DNA of 64,000 nt. Source: Nemophila menziesii. Lineage: Eukaryota > Streptophyta > Magnoliopsida > Boraginales > Hydrophyllaceae. Shown piece after piece: positions 22,157-33,554 of the stretch (the first letter of the stretch is position 1; each line of letters begins with the position of its first letter). The position numbers were made by a program, and so were the translations under genes. The stretch spans positions 21,319,730 to 21,383,729 of the forward strand of contig JARWIR010000001.1 in the NCBI GenBank assembly GCA_029959085.1, given 5' to 3'. The notes below the pieces were generated by a model. The model did not search any database, was not told where the DNA came from, and saw only the letters and a program-made list of their open reading frames with translations.

Positions 22157-25084
22157 AGACCCCCAACTCAAAGTTGTATCGTCCCGATACAATAAAAATA
22201 AAGAATAGTAGGGAAGTCAAATAAACAAGAAGAAGAAGTAGGAGGAGAATAAGAACAGAACACAATGAATGACGTAGCTGGCACGGTTATCTACCACAAA
22301 ATCAAAAGGGAGAGGCGTGGAATCCCTCTTTAACTACCCGGCTATCCGAATCAGAATCCTTAGCAGGTTCTTTGAGATCTGCTCTATGGCTTTTCTTTTG
22401 CGACTACGATAGGAGAAAGTAAGCTTCATATGGCAACTAGTCAGTCACTTGCCTTGAGCTTTATCCGAACGCTTGTTGATCCTAGAGCAAAATATCTAAA
22501 AAGTCTCATGTAATAATGCATAAGAAATAATGCACACGTATGCTTAATATACACATAATCAACAATCCATGAATTCAAGTCAAGATTAATTTCGCAATGC
22601 CGGAAGGAGAGGTTGATAACTTAGTTCATGCTAATGGCTATAGGTTGTTCATAGGTCCTAATATAGAATACAATGGTCCACTTACCTACTACCTCATAGC
22701 TCAATTGTTTCTCCACCAAGCAGTTAGAAATCCTAAGGTCTTTACGGTTATAACGGGGCTTAGGGACGGTGTGGTATATTTGGATAAATGAAAAGTGAGA
22801 TTTTGGCTCTCTCCTCACATTCCATCAACGAATCTCCCTAGAGCTTGAGTTTTCGCCCGAAGATGTTCTCACTCAACCCAGTTTTTGATGCTTTTGATGT
22901 GCATCCCCAATAATCCCAAATAAAACCTTTTCATGATGATATACAAATTCCACTTTGCTGGTCCGAATATATATTCTTTTCATATCAATTTTTTCTTTTG
23001 AATAGCTATGGCTCTCTTTTTAATGTTGAGATATCACGCTATTTTTTTCATAATCACGCCTTTTCATAATTTTAGCTCGTAGCTTCTTTTTCATTCACTA
23101 TTACCCCGGCAAAGGGTTACAATATTAACTTTTTCATCATTAGTAAAATCACAATTACAAATTCCCAAACCCAATGTTCCCTAATGATGAAACCCACCAC
23201 CCCAAACTCAAGCTCTAAAACGACTTGTCTCAGGTTTTGCGATTCGAGTGCGGGTCATATAGATAAGTCCTACAAACTAAGGGTATGGATTATAATATGG
23301 TTAAATAAAAGGCTTTAGAAAGTCTCTGAGGGGCTAAGACGGATAAATAATAACAAATATTAAATAAAAGGGTGAGAAGGTTTAAAAGGCTTCAAGTGGC
23401 TTCAATATGAAAGAACTGCCTTATTCTTTTTTCTAACTACCGGATTTTGTTACTTTTTCACTACTAGTTCATAGATAAGAGGGTTTTCAACTAATTTCAA
23501 ACTTCACGTTCTACACACCAAATAACTCTCCCTAAGTTTCAACATAACTTCTTAGCATTGCTCATTAACTTTTCTATCTTTTATTTCCTGTTTTCATACA
23601 TGCATGCTAAACATATTTGTGACATCTTTCAAAAACATACTACTTACTATCATTGACTTAATTAAATCATGCTCAATAGGTACATTCAACATATTCTTTG
23701 CCTATTTCAACCCAAAAAAATTTAAATTTTATGCAAAAACAAAATGGGAAGATGAGGACAACGAATCCCCACCCCAACTCAAAAGTGAGCCGTGTCCCCA
23801 CGACTCGAAAAAGACTCAAGAAAGAAATAAAATTTAAAATTAGCACATATTGCACATAAAGAAATGGTAGGGAATAAAGAAAACATACTCTTCGAGGCTA
23901 TTACCTCGCCTTATCGACATCCAAGATAGGATTTGCTAGATTTTCTTTAATTGCTCACGGAGTGTTATGATGTACTCCTTTTCTTCTTTTGAAAGTTGCG
24001 TAATTACTCTCAAAACTTTTAATGATCCAAGCATTGTCAATTTTGTTACTCATCGTAAACTCACGTGTTTCTTCTTTACCCAAAATCATATTCGCTTTCC
24101 GAACAAAACACGTGATCATTGTAGGATATTGCATTAAATAACGACATGGGAGAGACCGAACATCGTATCACATCCTCATATATCAAATGTGCCACATCCT
24201 TTTCTTCTCCTCTCAAAATACAATTCACAAAAAGAATGTTTTTTAGAACGTCTTACCATTAACGTAGACCAACCCAATCTTTTACCGAACTCCAAGAGTC
24301 TTCTTGTATTCTCCTTTACCAACTTCTTCTTCAAATACTTTCTCATAAGAAAAATTAGTTCCTTTAATTGTTTCTTTGGAGAGATATCATGGCCATTGAA
24401 GCTTTCTCTTTTTCTTCGGGTGTAGGGTCTTTGATTTGTAGAGGTTGTGTTGTTTACTTCATTAAAGCTGGAACCTTATTGCCCATTGAATTAAACACAG
24501 CTAGCTGACCTCTCTTCGATTGACCTCTTTTACCCTTTGTGTTGGAACTAGAACTTTTCTCACTTGATTTCTTCTCAATAGAATCCAATACCTTGCTTTT
24601 CTTCATCTCCCTTATAGTAGATAATGTTTATGTTCTCTTAATCATCTCAATTGACCCCCAACTCAAAGCTTTAATCACTCTTGAAATTTGAACTCTTGAT
24701 TATTGGTTGTACAAGCTTTATTTGGGTTAGGAAAGTTGTTTTGATGATGATCCTCTATATGGGTAATATGGATTCTTGATGGATTGGTATGGATCTAAGA
24801 AATTGTAGGATGAATTTCTGAAAATTAAGCTTTTGATTCTTGGATTCAATGTGTTTTGGTATGTCATGGGTGGTTGAATCTTCCTTGTAATGATATGGAG
24901 AAGGAATTGGATGTGTTTTATGGTGATTGGGTAGTGTTTTGATGTTTAGGGAAGGTTTGATGAAGCTTCAATGGAGTTGGGAGAGGTTTGGGAAAGAAGG
25001 AGAAGCTTAAGGATTGAAAAAATCGTAATAGAGCAACCTCCTCTCCCTTATAACCTGAAACACGCGAAAATTTCCTCTCTCTAG
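22157..25084 (-). other. Long non-coding 3' region of the inner Athila-like element
   Basis: No long ORF occurs on either strand. Blocks conserved with the outer element (28345-30730) and the third element (60435-61900) occur in the same order: GCTTAGGGACGG near 22756, TTTGGCTCTCTCCTCAC near 22802, GGCAAAGGGTTACAAT near 23108, CTCAAGCTCTAAAACGAC near 23206 and AGCCGTGTCCCCACGA near 23788. Four sites read as TTGAGTTGGGG-like polypurine tracts on the minus strand (about 22158, 23195, 23770, 24655). In Athila elements an env-like ORF can occupy this position; none is readable here. Confidence 0.7.
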
Positions 25085-25335
25085 CAGTGTCGGGCGGCAT
25101 ACCGGCCAAAGGGCCCAGTATACCGGAACTATGGTTCTTCCAGGTCGAGTTACGACAAAATACACGAGTCATAACACGTGGGCACCCCTTTTTGCTCTGG
25201 GCGGCATACCGGAGGTATAGCCCGGTATACCAGAGCTGTTTTCCTTCGATTTTGTACCTCTCGACATAGACCACGTGACGACCCCCGTGGGCACGGGTTT
25301 TCTGACCTGCGGTATACGTATACCGGTGCTGTGAT
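25085..25335 (-). repeat. GC-rich island with GGTATACCGG-type palindromes (inner element)
   Basis: A locally GC-rich stretch in AT-rich surroundings holds several variants of the word GGTATACCGG / GGCATACCGG (near 25096, 25117, 25202, 25227, 25311) and CACGTG-containing words. It lies between the end of the coding part and the long non-coding 3' part. ORFs here (25087-25269 plus, 24918-25274 minus) are by-products of base composition. Confidence 0.65.
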
Positions 25336-25499
25336 CTGATTTTTCCAAAAAAAGATTTGTTTTTCCTCCGAAATTCGATTTCTTTAGCACCTAAACATCA
25401 AAAACACTAATACCTTTCTCAAATATGCAATATCAACTAAAATTAACTAAACTAAACATAAATTAAAAACAGAAAAACATGAAAACATAAAAGAAACTA

Positions 25500-25565
25500 C
25501 GGGTTGTCTCCCATATAGCACTTTTATTTAACGTCTTTTAAAGTTAGACGTGTTACCTCGATTAA
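25500..25565 (-). repeat. Conserved post-coding block with inverted repeat (inner element)
   Basis: On the minus strand the block reads cgaggtaaCACGTCT...AGACGTTAAA, then a gggagacaacc-like end. It is nearly the same as 31520-31586 in the outer element and recognisable at 62570-62625 in the third. A block of this type commonly follows the pol ORF in plant Athila-type elements (from memory, not searched). The dyad ACGTCT / AGACGT could form a short stem. Confidence 0.6.
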
Positions 25566-25599
25566 GGTTTGCGAAATTTAAATACCTTGCCTCTAATTC

Positions 25600-26640
25600 C
25601 CATGAACTTTTCAGATCTATTCTTTGTGCAATGGATGGTTTCATCCATTAGTTCTGGGGTGTTTGCGCGTCTTGTGGTAATTCTATTCCATTTGTAGCAT
25701 TACACTCCTCTGGCAATCCATTCATCTCTCGTTTGTTAGAAAGAATATACTTCATGAACTTACGATATTTTGTTATTCTTGTGAGAGCTTCTACAAACGG
25801 TATGTTGATCTTTAACTCGTTCACCATGTTAAGAACTTCTTGAATTCTTTTTCATTGTTCTGATTTCTGACACGTGACGGGAATGGTGGAGGAGGTCGTG
25901 TATTGGTTACCACCGTGCTCTCTTTCTTTTCACATGTCTTCTCTGGGACACTCGTTTGTTCAATTACCTCTTCCACCTTGTCTTTGATTGTTTCTTTAAC
26001 CACTTTTTCAGGAATAGAGGTTGGTTATGGTTCTACTCTAGGCGGAGGTAATTGTTTTCCACTTCTTAATTCAACTGCATGACAAACATTGTCTTATGGA
26101 GCCCTAGTATCACTTGGAGTTGCCCTTTTGCAAAGATTTGAAGTTTACTCGCCATTTGTGACATTGTATGCTCAAGATTCTTAAGCATCTTGGATGAGTT
26201 TTGGCTTCTTTGCTGGCTAATCTTCATATTTTCTTCAACTAAATTCATCATCTTAGCCATGCTTGAATTCAAACTCGAAGGTTGCTCTTGTATGGTTTGC
26301 TGCATTGAATAAGAAAGTGGTTCTTGATGAGCTTCGTTATAAATCGACGCTTCTTGGTAGATAGGTTGTGGAGGATGATAAGATTGTGGTCGCGGTTGAT
26401 AATATGTCTGTTGATTTCCGACCCCATTATGATTCTGTGGGGGCTGATAAATAGCGTAATTTCCTTGAGATTGATAATAACCATCATAATGATGGTTTCT
26501 TTTGTAAGGTATGAAGGAAATCGAAGCTGGATTATTCATGCAATTCTCCCACGAGTGATCTCTTTCTCCACAACTAGGACATGAAGGTGAAGTATGTACT
26601 AGATTTCCTTGAGCTATTTCTCGCCTAGTTCGCATAATTC
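25600..26640 (-). pseudogene. Gag C-terminal half with zinc knuckle (inner element), broken
   Basis: The frame 26635-26066 carries a zinc knuckle CPSCGERDHSWENC (CX2CX4HX4C) near residues 19-32, then a Tyr/Gln/Pro-rich stretch and a helical segment (MAKMMNLVEENMKI ... MSQMASKLQ). After a frameshift near 26110 come LRSGK and then PPPPFPSRV at about 25885 (frame 26003-25821), followed in a further frame by INIPFVEAL-like and KFMKYILSNKREM-like text: the usual linker between gag and protease in Athila elements. The N-terminal capsid half is missing, since only about 200 bp separate the frame from the primer site. The protein would package element RNA; this copy is defective. Confidence 0.8.
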
Positions 26641-26830
26641 AGCGAGTTGCTGGTCTATCTTGAGCATATTGTGTTAGCTTCTGCAGGATCTAGTAATACA
26701 AAACTTTCCTTTCCTAATAAATCAGCTCTCGCCTGGAAAAATCTGTAAAACAAAAACTAAAAAGAAAAGCGTAAAATAGAACTAACTAAAATATAAGCAC
26801 TAGATAATTGCACAAGGACTAACGATGTAG

Positions 26831-26848
26831 TCCCCGGCAGCGGCGCCA
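26831..26848 (-). other. Primer-binding site, tRNA-Asp type
   Basis: The minus strand reads TGGCGCCGCTGCCGGGGA, six bases inside the 5' LTR boundary. It is complementary to the 3' end of plant tRNA-Asp with one mismatch to the common TGGCGCCGTTGCCGGGG form, and marks the start of minus-strand DNA synthesis. This site fixes the orientation of the element. Confidence 0.88.
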
Positions 26849-26854
26849 AAAACT

Positions 26855-28339
26855 TGGTACTGCCTGATGTGATAAAATAATGTATAAAATAAGTGCAAAT
26901 AAACACCCTAGGCTGAGCACGGTTCTGCAAGTATACATATCGTATGCAAGTTTTAATGAATAAGTAAGATTCATTCCTCAGAGACTACGAAGGTTAAGAA
27001 GAACTTATGCAAATATTCAAGTGCAAATATGAGAGTTAGAACAGATAATACGCAAGTAGAAAGAAGAGATTAATAGATATTTATTTGGTTTTTGAATAAT
27101 AAAACTAAACAAATAAACTAAAAGACAGAAAATTAAATAAGCTAAGAAGAGAAGATAGTATGATAGTTTAGCCTGAGTAATTAGCAAGTAATCCCCACTA
27201 GTTTTGCCGTTCTAAACATGTAAGGGATGAATCATGTAGTATTTCAATAGTTTGGTTTCAATTGCGCAAGGTAGTTTCAAATAGGGCTTACCTGTGTCAA
27301 TAAGAACCTAAGCAAACTTTTCCTGCAATTGATTAAATAGCAATACACTATACCATTGACTATCTAGTTAGGCTGAATTGTCAGATCAAACCTTAGTCTA
27401 GACGTTATGTGCTAATTCTATAGTCAAATATACCGGTTATCTAACTACTATGATGGTAATCCTATACGTTTGCAACCATAAACAACATAGAATATAAATC
27501 CAACACATAAACAGAGAAATCAAAACATAAATTCAATCAAATTAGATAGATGTCAATCAAAACTAGGGTTCATACATATATGCTAAAACTCAAGCTAAAT
27601 TTATTTAATTCATACTAAGAAAGGAAAAGAATTACAGAATTAAAGGTTGAAGAAGACATGATCGATGCACAACTCCTTCCAGACTTCTCTTCTTGTGTTG
27701 TAGCGTCTTCCCGACCTTAAGGTTTGGCCAAGGATGATTTTCTAATGATAAGAGGTTGTATTTATAGTGTATAGGAAGACCTAATTCATTTTCTTGAAGG
27801 AGAAGGTAAGTATTGGACTCCTAGCCCAACTCAAATTCGTAGCCCAAAAATATGAAATCAGCCCTGTTTTTGTTTTGGTCCTAACAGCTTCAATTCTTAT
27901 CCGTTTGACGCGTATGAGTAGTCGAAATTCATCGTCTCGAAAATATCTTTAACTTTGTATTTGACCGTTCTTCCAAATTTCTCACCGATTTTGATATATA
28001 AGCTAATTTGTGGTCGTAGGTGCTGGAATTCAGATTTATGGTAGCTTTTCCTTTTCCATATTTTTAGCTTTTGTTTCCTTATCTCCAATTTCCATGTTTA
28101 TCCTCTTTCCTATAGCTCTTAGACTTTGACTTGGACTCTAATTAATTACTATATATCTTTAAAGCTTCACACTAAATAAATAATTAAAATCAATTTGCTC
28201 TATAAATAATAAATAATTAATTCAAGACGTGAAATAGGAAAGTGTACTAAATCATGATAAAATCGACCTATACTCTCATAAATACACCTAAAATGATGTC
28301 TCCAACTACTAATAAATCATCACAAATGGGGAGACATCA
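26855..28339 (-). repeat. 5' LTR of the inner element
   Basis: 1485 bp. It starts TGGTACTGCCTGATGTG on the plus strand next to the primer site and ends GGGAGACATCA before the target duplication. Near-identical to 20679-22156. Confidence 0.93.
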
Positions 28340-28344
28340 TCGCC

Positions 28345-30730
28345 CCGATACAATAAAGATAAAAACATAGGGAAGTCTCTATATACACCTAAGTCAATTT
28401 AAGCACATATGGAAAGAAGATAAAAGAATATAAATAATAAACTTAAAGCAACTACTTGGAAAATTTCATGTAATAATATTTACAAACTAAATTACATGTA
28501 CTCTAATCATAAAAACAATCAACAAGATTCAAATTCAAGATCGAAATAGCTTTGCAATGCACGAAAAAGAGGTTCTTCACTTAGTTTATCTTGGAGGCTA
28601 TAAATTGTTCATCGATCCTAACTTGTCTCCAATGATCCTTCTAACTACTCTCTAATGGTTCAATTATTTCTAGACCACATAGTATAGAATCATAAGGTAT
28701 TTATGGTTGTAATGTTGGCTTAGGGACGGTATGATCGTATATTTGGATAATCTAAAGTGAGCTTTTGGCTCTCTCCTCACTATCCATCAACGAAACGTCC
28801 TAGAGCTTGAGTTACTCTCATAAGATGTTCTCACTCAAACCAATGATTTGATGCACTAATGAGCATCTCCAACGAACCAACAATAAAGCATTAAGTTGAT
28901 CACATAAAAATTCCACTTTGCTGTCCAAATTATATATTCTTTTCATATAAATTATTCTAATGTAATATAACTATGAATCTCTTTTTAATGTGATATGTCA
29001 TGCTACTTGTTCACATATTTCTTTTCATAATTTTTTGCATTTACTTTTACCCCGACAAAGGGTTACAATATAAAACAGTGAATCATCATCTATAGAGCAC
29101 AAATACATAAGCTCAAAATACCCAACCCAATAATTTTTCCCATCATGGTGAAACCACCACCTCAAACTCAAGCTCTAAAACGACTATTTATGCATCGCGA
29201 TTCGAGTGCGGGTCATATGGAAATTTCCTATAATATAAAAGGCATGGCTTATAATGTTGCTATTATAAAAAAAAAGGTTTTAGAAAGGCTAGAAGGGGCT
29301 ATCCCTAATATAATAAATAGACAGAAAGTTAAAAAAGAAACAAAAGATTATCAAAGAACCACCGTAATCACTTTGTAAACTATGAAATTTCGTTACTTTC
29401 GCACCTTTTGCATGTTCATTAAATGGGTTTATCAACTAGCTTGGATCTCACGGCCTACACACCCCTCAAGGCGCCCTAAGATCAAACATACTTCTACCGT
29501 ATTGCTTACTATCTTTTCTTCACTATTAATGTGTAATTCATGTTCATACTCAACGCATATAAACTAACCAACTCATAAACGTATTACCTACTATAATTAA
29601 CTTACTAAACTTATGCTTTTAAGCTATTAAACACAATCTACATCTAATCCCATCTATCAAAAATTCATTTATTCCTAAAAAACAGTAAGTAGCGAAAAAT
29701 GGAGATGAGGGACAACAAATCCCCACAGCCCCAACTCAAAAATGAGCCGTGTCCCCACGATTCGAAAAGACTCTATAAAAATTTACAAACTAACACATAT
29801 ACTGCAAGTACAAAAAGATGGAAGGGAATAAAGAAAACATACTCTTCTAGGCTATTGCCTCACATGATCAATACCCGTAATAGGGTACAGTGCTTCTCTT
29901 GTATGTAAATCTCATGTATCAACAATTTCGCATTCTCTTACCTTCTCTTATGCTCCATCCAAATCAATCTTCAAGCTCTAGAAACTTCTTTGTACTCATC
30001 TTCTCCAATTTCTTTCTCGAATACTTTCTCATGTGAAGGTGTTCATCCCGGAAAATTTGTTTTAACGATAGCTAAGAGCGTCCTATAAGCTCCGCTTCAT
30101 CTTGGTTATAGATATATTGATATGAAGAGGTTGTAGTGTTTTCTCCTTGATAGATGTAACTGTTTCGCTCTTTGATTTCACCACTGCATGCTCCTCTCTA
30201 ATTACTTGACCCACTTTACCTTATTGTTTATTCCCGAACTAGTACCAATCTCAGTTTATTTCTTCTTGATCTCACCCAATACCTTGCTTTGATTTTTCAT
30301 CTCCATTAACACCAGATAAACTCTTCATTCTTTTCATCATCTCTTTTGACCCCCAACTCAAATATTTGAAGACTCTTGGAAACTTTTACCCCTTGATTTT
30401 GGGTTGAAAACAGATTTATTTGGGTTAGAAAAGGTGTGAGGGTAATTATTCTCTATGTGGGTGTGATAGAATCAAGCTTTGATGATATGGGTTTAAGGAA
30501 TTTTGGAAGAAGATTTTGATTCTTGGCTTCTAGGGTTTTAGTATTGAATTGGGTATTTGATTATTGTTTATAGGAAGGCAGTGAAGGATTTAGATATGAA
30601 TCTATGGTTATTTGATGATGTTTTGATGTGAGGTGTAGGTTATATAAATCTTCAATGGTGTTTCATGGAGTTTACGTGTCTTAGGGAAGAAGGAGGCTTA
30701 AGGTTTGTGATATAAAGGTAAAAAAACCTC
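28345..30730 (-). other. Long non-coding 3' region of the outer Athila-like element
   Basis: It resumes exactly where the nested element interrupted it (CCGATACAATAAAGATA). It contains the same ordered blocks as the inner element: GCTTAGGGACGG near 28717, TTTGGCTCTCTCCTCAC near 28764, GACAAAGGGTTACAAT near 29053, CTCAAGCTCTAAAACGAC near 29167 and AGCCGTGTCCCCACGA near 29744. Polypurine-tract-like sites occur near 29150, 29715 and 30350. No credible ORF. Confidence 0.7.
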
Positions 30731-30739
30731 CTTTTAGGT

Positions 30740-31375
30740 CAATTTTATGCGTCCCGTACCGGGTTCCCGTTTTGCCTCGTAAAAAATTTAACCGCGTACT
30801 TTCGTGACCCTTTTCGTATTTGACGACACGGTTGACAATCGGGTACCCGGTTTGGAAGAGAACGGGTTCCCGGTTCATGAAATTTTTCTAGTGGATCGAT
30901 ATCAAAATAATACGCGGTTTAGGCTCAAGAAAATGTTAATTCCGACCTCTGAGCACAAAGTTATGGTCTTTCGAAGTTTCTAGCGTGTCGTGCGGTGTAC
31001 CGCGGTAGTGTGCGGTGTACCGCATCATAGTACTGTCTCCCTCACGTGACACGGTCTTGCGCATTGCTTGACACAGTTCTTGGGATGCGTTGCACCGCGG
31101 GTGATGTGCGGTAAACCGCAAGATCTCTCTTGCTCTCGTAATGGACCCTGATTTGTATACCGTGACGACGGTTTTTCTTGAGGTGTGGTGCACCGCGGTA
31201 AGGGTGCGGTGTATGCAGAACTTTCTTGTTCGGCACCGTAGCATGGTACATGGACGGGTGACGATACGATTTTCTATTGGAAGCCTCACACGTGTACCTA
31301 ATTCCTTAACCGTCGTGACGCTTGTGTGGGATGGGTGCGTCACGTGAAGGGTGCAGTGTACCGCAGAGTACGGCT
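30740..31375 (-). repeat. GC-rich island with GCGGTGTACCGC-type interrupted palindromes (outer element)
   Basis: Copies and near-copies of TGCGGTGTACCGC occur near 30989, 31008, 31109 (GCGGTAAACCGC) and 31350, with half-copies TGCACCGCG near 31092 and 31190. Before them are GGGTACCCGGTTT and CGGGTTCCCGGTT (30838-30880). The island sits at the same relative place as 25085-25335 in the inner element. The ORFs crossing it on both strands have no recognisable domains. Confidence 0.7.
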
Positions 31376-31599
31376 GATTTCGCAAAACTCCGATTTTTCA
31401 TCCCAAAATCGATTTCTAAGGTACTGCATATCAAAAACACTTCTACCTTCCTCATTACTGCAATATTTATTAAAAAAAACTAAACTAAACAACTTAAAAC
31501 ATAGAAACGTAAAATAAGTTGCGAGATGTCTCACAGAAAGCACTTTTGTTTAACGTCTTTCAAAGTTAGACGTGTTACCTCGATTATTTTTTGATTATA

Positions 31600-32610
31600 T
31601 AGCCTCCCCAACAGCGGGTGAGCCTGTGCATATCTACTATCTGAAGTTTGTGACCCTTTTTAGCTTGTATTTTAATCCGTTTTGCCGAAACAACTCATGT
31701 AACTACAAACGGGCCCACCCACGAATTCTTGAATCCCCGTGGTCTATTCTCTCGCTTAGGGGCTTTCCATGCAACCTCGCCACCAACCCCAAACTCACTT
31801 TTGATTCTCTTATTCACGGGTTTATTGTGGACTTTCATTTTAGCTTCCTTTGTCACAAATCAGAGTGTTGGGACTTCAAGTGACTCCTCATGCTTTTTAT
31901 CCACAAAGTGGAATGTTTTAGATTCTTCTACAATTCAGAGAGTCATGGTTCCCTTATAAACATTAATTATGCTGTGACTTGTCTCCAAGAATGGACGTCC
32001 AAGTATCATTGGAACGTGTTGACCTGCAATGCTATCAAGAATAACGAAATCTGTAGGTATAGCTAAAGTACCTACATGGACAAGCACGTCCTCAATGACT
32101 CCCCATGGCTTTATCGTGGAGTCATCTAGGAACAGAGAATTAATGTCTTTTCTTTTGGAATCTCCCATGCCTAACTTCTCAAACATATTCTTGGGCATGA
32201 TATTCCTACCTGAACCCAAGTCACACATCGCTTTTGCCTCGAATTTACCACCTATACTGATTTGCAGGTATAAAGCTCTAGAATCTTGCATCTTTGGTGG
32301 TAACTTCTTTGGAAATTCTCTCAAGCTTTCTTTAATAAGGTCCACAATATCGATATCAAACTCTACACTCTTACTCTTCTCGGAAGGAATCTCTTTGAAT
32401 ACTTTTGGTGTTGTAGGCTCTTTATCAATTACCTCGAGTATAGGAACAATGATTTTTTCTGGGCTTAACGTCTCAGACTTAGTATCACCACTAGGATATG
32501 TAATTCTTTGTAGATAAGGTGGTGATAGTAGCGGATGTGTAGGCGGTATCTCCACCTTGTTATATTCTTTTCCAACCTCTTTAACCCTATATCTGATTGT
32601 CACTTTGTTT
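31600..32610 (-). pseudogene. Aspartic protease and integrase-tail remnant (outer element)
   Basis: The 222-residue frame (32603-31935) has a retropepsin-like domain. LYLQISIGGKFEAKAMCDLG precedes the active-site region, which reads DLGSG (Athila elements normally have DLGAS). Then come IIEDVLVHVG-type text, FVILDS and the flap/C-terminal motif PMILGRPFLET. It normally cleaves Gag-Pol. Directly after its stop, another frame (about 31880-31650) gives KMKVHNKPVNKRIK and SWVGPFVVT, resembling the integrase C-terminal GPF/Y module, then a stop. Reverse transcriptase, RNase H and the integrase core are therefore deleted between two preserved ends. The conserved post-coding block follows at 31586-31520. 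Confidence 0.75.
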
Positions 32611-32689
32611 AGATTAAGCTTCGTGGGATCTTCAATTGTTGGAATTTCTACAGCACTCCTTGCAAATTAATTTTCAACCTCATCCTTAC

Positions 32690-33440
32690 TTTCCCAATCT
32701 TCAATTCTTACCTAAATTAAATTCAACTTGATTGGTGATAATGGTTGTGTATGTGGCGGGTCTACCTTACATTCTTCTTCTTGCTCCTTTTGTGCGGTTG
32801 TCTCTTCTTCCTTAGTCTCTTGTTATTCTTCTCTAACCACATGCTTGAACTCTTTCTCAGTATTTTAATCCTTAACAATTACCTCACCTAAGCTAAGCTT
32901 GGTTGGTTCGTTTATGGTTGAATCCTTGAACCCAACATTACTATCGCCCAGTTTCGTATGTAATTCTTGTTGTAACTGTTGATATCATAAAGAGTTGCGT
33001 TAATCTGAGCTCCATCACTTGAATTTGTTGGTGCATGAGTTGCACTGTTGATATGGCGGCATTGATCTTTGTGACACTTTCTTTCATTTTATCGGTTGAA
33101 TCTTTGATGAATTGCGCAAGAGCATCTTTTGAATTACTTAGTCCGCGAAGTACTTTATGACTTTTTCAGATACTTGTTTCAAGTTGTTTACTATTATTTT
33201 CATGGCATCGTTCTGGGTTTGAAATGCCTTCATACTTCTCTCTCCGTATTTCTGGAGGCTATCATGTGGTACGTCCATAAATTTTTCCAGTTGTGAGACT
33301 TTATTGGTGGAGTCTTCTTGCGGATTATGCATGGGCTGTGGTGGAGATTGAACTTGATAGCTCAAACCTTCTTGATAAAAATTTTGGCTTCGGACCACAT
33401 GCATATTTGTATTCCTTGGTGCGTAATAGTTCTCCATACC
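32690..33440 (-). pseudogene. Gag linker remnant (outer element)
   Basis: Frame 33437-33138 (MENYYAPRNTN..., Gln/Asn/Pro-rich, then a helical part ending in a stop) and further broken frames to about 32690 correspond to the low-complexity part of Gag downstream of the zinc knuckle in the inner element. No zinc knuckle is readable in this copy. Assignment rests on position between the primer site and the protease and on composition. Confidence 0.5.
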
Positions 33441-33530
33441 TAAGAAACCTGAGAAGAGACTAAAAAGAAAACGCGTAAAACTAAAAACAAATAAAAACTT
33501 CTACACTAAATAAACTAACTTAAAGATAAA

Positions 33531-33548
33531 TCCCCAGTAGTGGTGCAC
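33531..33548 (-). other. Decayed tRNA-Asp primer-binding site (outer element)
   Basis: The minus strand reads GTGCACCACTACTGGGGA. Most differences from the TGGCGCCRCTGCCGGGGA form are C-to-T or G-to-A, the pattern expected from deamination of methylated cytosines. Confidence 0.7.
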
Positions 33549-33554
33549 ATAATA

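Larger units (their letters stand above)
20679..28339 (-). mobile_element. Inner (nested) Athila-like gypsy retrotransposon, non-autonomous
   Basis: Near-identical LTRs (20679-22156 and 26855-28339) start TGGTACTGCCT and end GGGAGACATCA. The flanks TCGTC (20674-20678) and TCGCC (28340-28344) are a one-mismatch target duplication. Removing the element rejoins an outer-element sequence that matches the inner element's own polypurine-tract region (ATCGTC|CCGATACAATAAA), which confirms the insertion point. Internal order (minus): primer site, gag C-terminal half, GC-rich island, long non-coding part, polypurine tract. Protease, reverse transcriptase and integrase are missing; length 7661 bp. Confidence 0.93.

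Noticed and set aside
22597..22791. 64-residue plus-strand ORF in a conserved block
   Set aside because: It is antisense to the retrotransposon. The matching region of the outer element has several stops and the third element shows no matching frame, so conservation is at DNA level.
24918..25274. 118-residue minus-strand ORF
   Set aside because: Reads through the GC-rich island of the inner element; no domain, no homologous frame in the outer element.
30936..31385. 149-residue minus-strand ORF rich in Arg, His and Thr
   Set aside because: Composition follows from the GC-rich palindrome island; overlapping ORFs occur on the other strand and no family resembles it.
32029..32517. 162-residue plus-strand ORF
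   Set aside because: It is the antisense shadow of the retropepsin frame.
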